This document shows positions 1-8,913 of a DNA stretch of 64,000 nt, one piece after another. Numbering within the stretch: position 1 is the stretch's first letter; every line of letters begins with the position of its first letter. Position numbers and translations under genes: made by a program. The DNA comes from Parastagonospora avenae f. sp. tritici 18332-5 (Eukaryota > Ascomycota > Dothideomycetes > Pleosporales > Phaeosphaeriaceae): contig JAFJTR010000051.1 of NCBI GenBank assembly GCA_022559985.1, positions 62,001-126,000 of the forward strand, written 5' to 3'. Below the pieces are notes generated by a model, which was given only the letters and a program-made list of their open reading frames with translations, was not told the DNA's origin and searched no databases.

Positions 1-851
1 CGACGCTGGGTAGTGCCACCGCAGCGACGTCTTACCTTCCGTATCAGGTTCGAAATGCCGGTGTTCCGGTCGGGCAGCTGAAGAACATCAGTGGAAGTGA
101 GTTCAAGATAAATCACCATGTCCACTACTCGTTACTGATGGGTCATAGTTGAAATGTACATTTCATACCCACCCAATCGCAACTCGTCCACCAAGGCCTT
201 GCTTTATGTAACGGATATTTTTGGTGTTCCGCTTCTACAGAACAAGCTGTTGGCTGATTCTCTGGCTGCGAATGACTACCTGGTTGTCATGCCAGATTTG
301 TTCAGAGGTGATGCAATTTCTGTCGAGGAGCAGGAGGCAGGACTGAATCTTACCGAATGGCGTGCCTTGCACCCAACTTCCGAAATTGACAGTATTATCA
401 ACACGACCATCAACTACATGCGCAGCGATATGGACGCTACAAGGATCGGCGGACTCGGCTATTGCTTCGGTGGGAAGTACGTGCCGCGGTTCATGACTTC
501 AGGCGGAGGACTGGATCTTGGCTTCATTGCTCATCCGAGTAGTTTGACCGAGCAGGAGATTGGTGGAATCACCAAAGGGATTAGCATTGCTGCTGGTAGT
601 GAGTATACCTGGTCTCGCACTGCAAAGAAATCCAGCTGACCACGACAGCCCTTGATGGATCCTTCAATTCCTCCGCCAAGGTACGCGCAGAGAGCATATT
701 GGCCGCAAACAATGTGCCTTTCCAGACAAATCTCTATTCTGGTGCGCCGCACGGGTTTGCCGTTCGAGTCAACCAGAGCATTCCGCAGCAGGCGTATGCG
801 AAGCAAGCAAGCTTCATCCAGGCTGTGACGTGGTTCGATGCGTGGTTGTAG
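1..851 (+). CDS. Dienelactone hydrolase family protein (5' partial)
   Basis: Alpha/beta-hydrolase of the dienelactone hydrolase family, which opens cyclic ester bonds; the natural substrate of this paralogue is unknown. The gene enters from the left edge, so the N-terminus is missing. Splicing out 97-148 and 599-648 (both GTGAGT...AG) joins three exons in one frame. The nucleophile motif GYCFGG (Cys) lies near 460-480, the candidate catalytic Asp just after the second junction (TLDGSF), and the catalytic His in GAPHGFAV near 745-765, so the Cys-Asp-His triad is complete. Without removing the second intron the frame stops at 639 and loses the Asp and His. The first visible residues are Ala/Ser/Thr-rich, which might be the end of a signal peptide, but this cannot be judged here. 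The family call is firm; the role is not. Confidence 0.85.
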
Positions 852-1284
852 AACGCTGCGTGTGGTACATACAATAAATAATGTAGATGCTTTGTTTTTT
901 TCACAAAACATTACAGCATAGAGTGTGATTGCTACAGCGTGCCCCGTGGATGATCTGCAGCAAAATTCGTAAAATCAGATTGAAGGCCTTCAAGGGATGA
1001 GTGTATTGCACTTTAAGCTCAGGAACAAATATCTCGGGCACCGAAGGTGCGTAGAACGCTGAGAACTTCCTACCCTGTAACTTGGCCTGACAAAGGGCGC
1101 GCGCCATTCCAATTTCAGAACAGTTGGGCGTTGGTGCGGCTCGCAAATGTCCGCGATTGGTCTGCGAATAGGGGTGACGCGCTCTGGCACAAGGGCTTTC
1201 GCACAGAAACCCGATCCCGATGTCATACAGTATCTTTTGTTTCTATACCCGTTGACTACACTCTAAAGCATTTGTGTTCACGAG
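852..1284. other. Intergenic region, hydrolase 3' end to MFS promoter
   Basis: No gene, repeat or RNA recognised. It should hold the hydrolase 3' UTR and the transporter promoter. Short open frames on both strands look like chance. Confidence 0.5.
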
Positions 1285-3096
1285 ATGGCCCAAGAGATGG
1301 AAATGACTGTATTGCCCGCAGACAATAAGCACATACTGGTAGAAGACCGCAAACAGTCCTCTAATGCTCGGCCCGACATGGAACGGAACCTTTCCATCGC
1401 AAGCGATGGGAGGAAAAGGAGCAAGTTGCAAATGTTTGCGATTCTTACAGCGCTCTTTGTATGTTGATACATTCTGAGTAGAACCGCAATCATACATTAT
1501 TCGTTTCACTGACGTGATGAGTAGCTCTCGTTGTTTGTGTCAGCTTTAGACGCAACTATTATCGCGACGGCTGCACCCACCATAACCAGAGACTTGAAAT
1601 CTGCTGCTGGCTACACATGGATCGGAGGCGCTTATCTTCTTGCCAATGCCGTGTCGGGTCCTATATGGGCGAAATTGTCCGATATTTGGGGTCGCAAACC
1701 AATCATCTTAGCTGCTTTGGCCGTTTTCTTCGCCAGTTCGACGGTGTGTGCCACTGCAAAGACTATGGAAGCTCTAATTATTGGACGCGCGTTCCAAGGT
1801 GCAGCCGGTGGTGGACTGATCCTTCTGGTGCACGTTTGTATTAGCGATCTGTTCAGTCTGAGGCAGAGGAGCTTACTCATGGGTCTCACGGAAGGTATGT
1901 GGTGTCTCGCCGGGGGAGTTGGACCAGTACTCGGCGGAGTGTTTGCAAGTTTGGCGACATGGAGATGGTGCTGTAAGTCTCAATGAACTGTGTCGAAACT
2001 AGATCAAGCTGACAGTGGTGAAGTCTACATCAACCTTCCCATCAGCGCGTTCGCAGGCTTGCTCATCGTGCTCTTCCTCGACATCCGCCACGAACATACT
2101 TCCTTTTCCGATGGTATCAAGGCGATCGACTGGTTTGGTATCTTCACATTCCTGGGATTCACCTTGATGCTTCTCCTAGGACTAGATTTTGGTGGTGTCC
2201 TCTTCCCCTGGGATTCTGCAAAGGTCATCGCTCTCCTTGTTGTTGGCAGTCTCATGATATTCGCCTTCATCTACACTGAGACAAAAGCCTCGTATCCGCT
2301 GATCCCTATGGCACTGTTCCGACGCCGCACTAATGTAGCGGCTTTCTCTCTGGTATTTTTCCATGGATTCGTCTTCATCGCTGCGGAGTACTATATGCCT
2401 CTATATCTTCAATCAGTCCTTGAAGCTTCGCCGTTGCGATCTGGTCTTCTCCTCCTTCCTTTTATCGTCACTGGCGCGATACTTGGTGTCCTGGCAGGCG
2501 TCTGGATCCACCGGACAGGAGAGTTTCGTGGGATCATGTGGTTTGGTACATTCCTGCTGGCTTTGGGATTCGGCCTTTTCATCTCCTTTGATGCATACAC
2601 CACTACAGCAAAGGCCGTCGGGTATCTTATGATAGGCGGTGCCGGATCAGGAATCCTCTTCGAAGCGCCACTCATTGCTGTGCAAAGCCAGGTGGATCAA
2701 AAAGAGGTTGCAAGCGCTACAGCAACGCTATCTTTCATCCGAAACATAGCCGTTTCGATTTCCACTATTATTGGCGGAACCATATTCCAGAATTCAATGA
2801 ACAATAGGGCATCCGTTCTGCGCGCGGCCGGATTGCCTCAGGAGCTGTTGGAATTGCTCGACGGCGAGAGTGCAATGGCCAATGTCATGATCCCAGGCAC
2901 GCTGAGCAACCCTGCTTGGGAGCTAGCTTCGAAGGAAGCCTTTGCTTATGCTATGCGCAACATGTGGATTTTGTACACCGTACTCGCCTTCCTCAGCTTT
3001 GTGGCGAGCCTGTTTATCGAAGCTGCGCATCTGGGTACAGATCATGTAGAAACAGTGACAGGATTACGGAAGGAAGAGCCGGAGGTCAGCACATGA
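1285..3096 (+). CDS. MFS multidrug/toxin efflux-type transporter
   Basis: Proton-coupled efflux pump of the major facilitator superfamily, drug:H+ antiporter type (DHA2/14-TM class), expected in the plasma membrane. Exons are 1285-1458, 1525-1972 and 2024-3096 (introns 66 and 51 bp), giving 564 residues, the usual size for the class. The N-terminal 50 residues are charged and cytosolic. TM1 carries the LDATIIATAAP signature, and the TM2-TM3 loop carries motif A (sequence around KLSDIWGRKPI). The second intron is placed so that the WRWCFYINLPI segment after TM6, strongly conserved in this class, is restored; its acceptor is the AAG at 2021-2023. It lies 430 bp downstream of the hydrolase on the same strand. 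The exported compound cannot be told from sequence. Confidence 0.88.
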
Positions 3097-3361
3097 GGCA
3101 AATAAGCTCTACTTTCGGCATAAACGATACAGTGCGAGTGGTTGCAAGAGTAGAGTGCTTCAACAGACTATGGTCTACCAGAAAAGCTGTACGATATGGA
3201 GAATTATGGAGATTGATGGAACGCGATTGCTTTCGCGTCCCAAGGTTCTAGACAGCCCCACTTTTGTATCACGTGCGCTTGCTGGAAATCTACTGGAAAC
3301 AGCAATCACTTTGCAGACTGGCCTACAACAACCGTCGGATTCAGTGAAGCCTCTGACTAAC

Positions 3362-4018
3362 ATGAACGCAAGCCCAAGCACCACCATGAGCAGCCGTACA
3401 GCACGCAGAGGTCACGCAGCCGTCGCCGCCATCCTCACGAACATGGACCGCTACCTTCCTTCCGATACGATCAACCGCCAAGACTACCGGCGGTGCCGTA
3501 CAGTGTATGGACTCATGAACACAGCATACCGCCGCATAGATGACTCTGAGCAACCTGGTAAAGAGTACAAGGACCTCCAAGGCCTAGAAACAGAGCTACG
3601 CACCCATCTCAACAACCTCAATGCTGCCAAGGGCATTCCATCCAAAATGCGCGAGTACCTCGACGAGCTGAGGGATGCCGTCAATGACGCTCTCGCTCGA
3701 GGCATCTCCACTGAGTTTCTTTTGGAAGGAGTCACGGACATGATTGATGGCAACCCGAATTCTCAGACTCATCCGCAACCGAAATTGGCGAAGATGATGC
3801 CCGACACCAAGTACAAGAAAGTGTGTGCCGACCTTGCAGAGGCGAAGAAGAAGATCCAGAAGTTGAACGAAGAGAACAATGCGCTTACCATGCGGGTCAA
3901 GCGCTTGGATATGGAGCGCGACAGATTGAGTAGGTGGCGTAGAGCCGATGCACAGCTTGGTGCAAATGCTGACGGTGAAACGCAGACTTTCGCTGAGCAC
4001 GGTAATGGTGATGGTTAG
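3362..4018 (+). CDS. Hypothetical protein with C-terminal coiled coil
   Basis: Not recognised. The single open frame gives 218 residues from the ATG at 3362. The same frame is open back to 3155, but the upstream part has no protein-like composition, so the later start is preferred (3386 is another option). Residues roughly 1-150 look helical and polar. Residues about 150-200 form a Lys/Glu-rich heptad-like stretch (AKKKIQKLNEENNAL region) that should be a coiled coil, suggesting dimerisation or a structural or DNA-associated role. No transmembrane segment or signal peptide is visible. It sits 265 bp after the transporter. Confidence 0.55.
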   Translation: MNASPSTTMSSRTARRGHAAVAAILTNMDRYLPSDTINRQDYRRCRTVYGLMNTAYRRIDDSEQPGKEYKDLQGLETELRTHLNNLNAAKGIPSKMREYLDELRDAVNDALARGISTEFLLEGVTDMIDGNPNSQTHPQPKLAKMMPDTKYKKVCADLAEAKKKIQKLNEENNALTMRVKRLDMERDRLSRWRRADAQLGANADGETQTFAEHGNGDG

Positions 4019-5919
4019 GGAGTATGGGGAGACTTGGTCTAGTGCATGACGCCGGGGCAGGATTCAAGAACGAGACAGCTTGACGAAAGGATGTCCATGT
4101 CGCTTGTAGTAAGGCCAGCTTGAAGCGTCAAGCAGACGACGACATGTATCGTATAATGTATCATATCCAAGCGCTTCCCGCGCACCGCATGTGTACCTGA
4201 CGATCATGGTAAGGTGAGGTGATGATACGGGGGTTGTCGGAGGGCCGTGCAGGGGAGATGCGGCCAGGGCGCACATGGCAATCAAGGTCTGCTGCCGATG
4301 ACGCACGTAAGTCGAAGAGGCCAGGCTGGGCGTCAGACAGGGCAACGGTTCGCGCGCGGCGTGAAGGTGGCTGACGCGCATCCACGGAAGCATGAAAGCA
4401 TAGTTACTGCAGGGTGCTTACATATGGTAGAAGCCGGCAAACGTGATGCACGACCTGACAACGTTCACTGACAGTAGCGCAAGAGGCGACATCAGGCTGA
4501 AAGCGGAGGGACAATGGGACAATCGCTCTGTGATGATTAGTACATACTGTATGGGGCTCGGTTGTAGGGCATTTCTTGGCGCAAGCAGCCGATCCCACTG
4601 CGCGCGCTGCCGCTGCTTTCGGGCCTATACCGACCGACAGCAACGGCATGGTGGAGAGGGTTGTGATGGCGGCAACAACGCAGGCTGCGCCACCATGGCC
4701 GGCTCAATGCCAGTCTTGGCCAGGCGCGACGCTGGCTGGCTGCGACTGGAGGGTGCAAACTGGTGCCGCCGTGGCAGAGATTTCGCAGGTGCAGGTGCAG
4801 CTGTGCAGCTGTGGGAGGCGCTGTGCTTGATTGCTGGCTCGCCATGGCAGAAGGGATCGACCGCCCCAGCTACGCCGCTGTGGCGTCCGTATGTCTCGAT
4901 GTGCGATGCCGGCTAGTGGCCGCAACGAGGCTGCGATTGGGCGAGACGACAGCAGCCGCCGCGTACAGGACACAGCCCCAATGGACCCATGGCACAGCGA
5001 TTCGACATGCCGCTCGAGCCGTGCGCGAGGTGAGGCACTGAGGCAGCCCTCTGAAGCCGGCGAAACCGACCGCTGTTCTCTGCAAACGACGCAGGGTGAG
5101 CAAGAGAGAGAGAGAGAAGCCAGCCACCAGGCAGATAGGAAGAATTCCCAGGTTTGTTCTATTGATACTGTGGCAGCCGCAGTGCCACTAGCCCGCCCGG
5201 CCGAACGAACGAGGAAGCGACGTCCGTGTGGCCCATCCGCCATCCGCCAGCAATCCACCGTCCACCCCCAGCAGGCGCCTCTTAGGCGGAAAACATCTCA
5301 AGCCACACCACCCCAAACCACCCCAAACCACACCTCGCTCCAGCGCTCTTCGTCATCGGCACCACCAGCCATCGCAGCGTACCAGCCCGCACAGCACCAC
5401 CACCACACGCTGCCGCCGCACTCAGCCGGCCAGTACGCCACACGCCGCACTCAGCACCTGCGACCGTCCCCCCGCCGTGCATCGTGCATCGTGCATCAGA
5501 CGTGCGCCAAGTGCCCATCCGCTGCGAGCGCCGAGGGACAGCCTGCCCGCTCAGCCCACAGCCTCACCCACTCCACACTTTTGGCCCGGGCCATCCACTG
5601 CGACTGCCACGCCTGTCGCACATCCAATCGCCCGCGACACCACGCCGCGCACCTCGCCGTTCAGCCCACTGTATCCAGCGCTTCTGGCCAGCCCGCTCGA
5701 CGCTGAACCCTCTCCCCATCGCCCACGGACCGCAAGCGCAAACACCGTTGCCTGTGACCCTCTGCCATATCTCACCCCCGAAAAGTGGCTCTCCCACGCG
5801 TCTCCATCTACCTGGAGTCCTGCTGAGGACGGCGCCCTGGCATGCGCTTGACCCAGCCTCGAATCTAGATTCCCTTCACATCGATAATCGCATCCAGCAA
5901 TAAGCGCGTACTACACAGG
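4019..5919. other. Long intergenic region and pyrimidine-rich leader of the C2H2 gene
   Basis: About 1.9 kb without a convincing gene. From about 5200 the plus strand is rich in C, CA and CCA runs (for example tandem accaccccaa units near 5308-5335), plus a GA run near 5104-5117. This makes long but low-complexity Pro/His/Ser/Thr frames at 4831-5706 and 5228-5851. It is best read as promoter plus long 5' UTR of the zinc-finger gene downstream, possibly with upstream ORFs. Confidence 0.5.
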
Positions 5920-6020
5920 TTTGTAGCCTCGTCCTCTGCGACAAGCCGGCAATGATGCACCACGCCAACTCGGCGCACGGTGACTTGTCTGGCGAGAACA
6001 CATGCTAACACGGCTTGCAG
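5920..6020 (+). other. Probable 5' UTR intron of the C2H2 gene
   Basis: A GTTTGT donor at about 5920 pairs with TTGCAG ending at 6020, with a good branch-site match (TGCTAACAC) 16-18 bases before the AG. The ATG at 6002, in frame with the gene, lies inside this intron, which argues for the start at 6032. Confidence 0.5.
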
Positions 6021-6031
6021 CTCACTTTGCC

Positions 6032-7879
6032 ATGGCTACAACAACAAGGGCCATCACGCCCACGCATACAGGTCCCTTTGCAGTGCCAAATGGGCCGACG
6101 ACACCCGGTGCAGGAGCGCGCAACTCGCACGGCGCGCCGACGTTTGGCACGCATTTGACTAATTCGCCGCGTGGGCTCTCGCCACGACATTCGCCCCAAC
6201 CAGTCCCAGGTGCCATGTCCTTGTCAGACGAGCGCCAGTATCGCCAAAGCACACCGAGGCAAATGAGTCCGCATCCGGCCCCTACGACCTCTCCAAACGT
6301 GCAGCCGCCAAATTCCGCACAATTGCCAGCACCCACAAGCGTCGCATCCGAGAGCATGCCCAAGCCTGCCATTGTGATCCCAGCGCAAACTGGAGTCACT
6401 GGCGAGAACATGCAAACAAGTCCGGTCAGCCTCTCGAGCTTTGGTGATGACGCGACCGGTGCCCCAGCAGCAGCGGGTGGCCTTGAGGCCAGTGCGGGAC
6501 CAAACAGTGGTGCGAGCCAGGAGAATGTGGCCCAGCAGCATCAACACCAGCAGAACCATCATCAACTCATAGCGCCAAATCCAGGCGACAACCCCGGGAA
6601 CCGCGCATTCACGTTTCCCGGCCCGCTTCCACCAGAACCTGACCCGCGTGCGCCCGCCCGCCAGATGAGCTTGCCAGGTTACGGCCAAAACACGCCAAAG
6701 TCACCATCGACGAAGCGGCACAAATGTCCCTACTGCTCTACCGACTTCACGCGTCATCACAACCTCAAAAGCCATCTCTTGACGCACAGCCAGGAAAAGC
6801 CATATGAATGCCCTACATGCCAAGCACGTTTCCGTCGTTTGCACGATCTGAAACGCCACACGAAACTACACACAGGTGAGCGGCCGCACACTTGCTTCAA
6901 GTGTGGCCGCAGATTCGCTCGTGGGGACGCGCTTGCGCGACATAACAAGGGTCAGGGTGGCTGTGCAGGCCGTCGGTCTAGCTTCGGCATGGACGACGAG
7001 CTAGCCGAAGGCAAGGACGGAGACATGGACGGTGTAGTCTACACCGGCGAACATGACGGCGACGGAGACGAGGACGATGATGGCGGTCGTCGCGTCAGTG
7101 AGCCAGCGCGTAAGAGGCAGAATACTGGAAGCTCTACGCAAGGTTCGTATCATCAGCATTCCAGTACTTACCCACCCATTGCCGCCAATAGAGGCTCTGT
7201 GAGCCAGAACAACCTCCGTCCGTACTACCCAGCAACATCGTCTCAAGCGACTAACATTTCGCCCAAACTAGCGCCGTCAAGTATATCCTCGCTGCAAAAT
7301 GCAGGCCAATCCAACGTGTTTGCACAGGGTGGCATGACAGAGAGTCCAAAGCCATTGTCACCCCGTCAGCAAGAACAACACCGCCTTGGAACACGAGACA
7401 ATAGTCTGCCTGGTTCGCGCTCGCCCAATATGTCCCACCACATTCTTCACCAGAGTCTTGCACGCGGTGCTGGTCGGGGCACGCCACCAATGGCCTTGGC
7501 ACCGCCGAATGCAAACAATGGACCGCATCTGCCATCTTTGCCTGGACTCAATCCCCTGGCCTCTAAGCAAGGCTCACAGAGCGGGAAGAGTAACGGGCCA
7601 AGTATGCTCCAGCACCAAGCCATGGCTGCGCCCCCAAGTACTACATCACAGCCAGGGAGCATTTCAAGCCATGGTGGGAGCGGCAGCAACATGCGAGAAG
7701 TCATAGGAGGCCAAGTCGACGTCTGGCAATACGTGCGTGAAATGGAAGCGCGTATGGCACGAACCGAAAAGGAGCACACGGACATGATTGCGACTTTGCA
7801 AAACGAGGTTACAACGCTGCGCGCGCAGCTGGCTCAACAGCATGTCAACAGTTCGCAGACACAGCAACAAGGTCCGTAA
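6032..7879 (+). CDS. C2H2 zinc-finger transcription factor
   Basis: Nuclear DNA-binding regulator of 615 residues, with no intron in the coding part. The start at 6032 has a good context (gccATGgct) and follows the probable 5' UTR intron. Residues 1-225 are Pro/Ser/Thr/Gln-rich and disordered. From residue 232 there are two classic C2H2 fingers with TGEKP-type linkers (HSQEKPYEC, HTGERPHTC) and a third finger ending in Cys (C-x2-C...H-x5-C, ...ARHNKGQGGC), a layout seen in fungal Azf1/Egr-like factors. An acidic stretch follows (about 325-355), then Ser/Gln/Pro-rich sequence. The last 50 residues contain a short coiled coil (VREMEARMARTEKEHTDM). The long leader suggests translational control. 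Targets are unknown. Confidence 0.85.
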   Translation: MATTTRAITPTHTGPFAVPNGPTTPGAGARNSHGAPTFGTHLTNSPRGLSPRHSPQPVPGAMSLSDERQYRQSTPRQMSPHPAPTTSPNVQPPNSAQLPAPTSVASESMPKPAIVIPAQTGVTGENMQTSPVSLSSFGDDATGAPAAAGGLEASAGPNSGASQENVAQQHQHQQNHHQLIAPNPGDNPGNRAFTFPGPLPPEPDPRAPARQMSLPGYGQNTPKSPSTKRHKCPYCSTDFTRHHNLKSHLLTHSQEKPYECPTCQARFRRLHDLKRHTKLHTGERPHTCFKCGRRFARGDALARHNKGQGGCAGRRSSFGMDDELAEGKDGDMDGVVYTGEHDGDGDEDDDGGRRVSEPARKRQNTGSSTQGSYHQHSSTYPPIAANRGSVSQNNLRPYYPATSSQATNISPKLAPSSISSLQNAGQSNVFAQGGMTESPKPLSPRQQEQHRLGTRDNSLPGSRSPNMSHHILHQSLARGAGRGTPPMALAPPNANNGPHLPSLPGLNPLASKQGSQSGKSNGPSMLQHQAMAAPPSTTSQPGSISSHGGSGSNMREVIGGQVDVWQYVREMEARMARTEKEHTDMIATLQNEVTTLRAQLAQQHVNSSQTQQQGP

Positions 7880-8913
7880 TAAGGTGCAGGGAGGTCGTTT
7901 GCGTTATACCGGAGTTTGCTGGAGCCACTAGCCAATGGGCGTTTTGGTGTGATTGAGAGTACTCAAAGGAACGACATGATTGCCGATTATGCAAGGAAAG
8001 GTGGGTAGAAACAACGGATATCGGATTCGAACATGGTCAGATGATACCCGGTATACTGACAGAAGTATCATTGCAGTCCTCAGGCATTACAAGATTCCCT
8101 TTATTGTCCTGCACTTGCTCTCATTTTTTTCTACACTGTACACTATCAAGTTGTTGCGGCGATTCAGGCTTGGGATCGGATTTCTTAGCGTATGATACCT
8201 GCTCAAGATGGATTTGGTGAGCGTACGTATTGAACAAATTGAGCCCGAGTTCTTCTTTACATAATCGTGTTCGTGATGAGCTCAATTTCGGTGTCGTGGA
8301 TCCTGAACTAGGATATGAGCGATGGAAAGGTCACGGGTAGCATGAGATCGTTGGTGAGAAACGTGACACGCCCCAGCCCGTAGGGGCGCCCAAGCATCAC
8401 ACTAGCTGCGTAACAAGGATTGCTCCTGTCCTCGAACTGTCCAGAGATTAGTTTGTAGAGTAAGGGCAAGACACAGAGCAAAAGATGCAAAGGGGTCGCA
8501 TGAGAAGAGCCTAAATGACTTATCTGGACTTGAGTAAGATGGATGCACGAGACTAGCATTGTGAGGCGAGCCGCGAAGTGAAGGTGGACGCCCGGTAGAG
8601 TGGGGTCGACGTGTGATCCATGCTGCTTCTCAGGGCTGGATTAACACGTCAGTCCGCCGACCAACTCTGGCACCACCAACACCGCCGCCCACACCTCTTT
8701 GCCGGATTCCAGCAGCAATTTCACACTCTCCTTGCATTTCTGCACTCCAGGCCCCAGATGGATGGCAGTTCTCGTCGCTGATAGGCGCGCCGCGCGACAT
8801 CCGACCACCCACGCCCAATCGAATCAGGCTGTAGCCGCGCTGCCCGCACCCACGCCCAAGACGACCGGGGCATCAGTCACACTGGGGACATAGACGTCCC
8901 GCCCACAGCAACC
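7880..8913. other. Intergenic region of about 1 kb
   Basis: No gene seen. It holds the 3' UTR of the C2H2 gene and, in its last 300 bp, a C-rich leader to the next gene. Short frames at 7980-8195, 8308-8559 and 8613-8834 have no recognisable features. Confidence 0.5.

Noticed and set aside
4831..5851. Two long overlapping plus-strand frames (4831-5706 and 5228-5851)
   Set aside because: Both read Pro/His/Ser/Thr-rich sequence that simply reflects C- and CA-rich DNA, they overlap in different frames, and no motif or intron structure supports them; more likely leader of the C2H2 gene.
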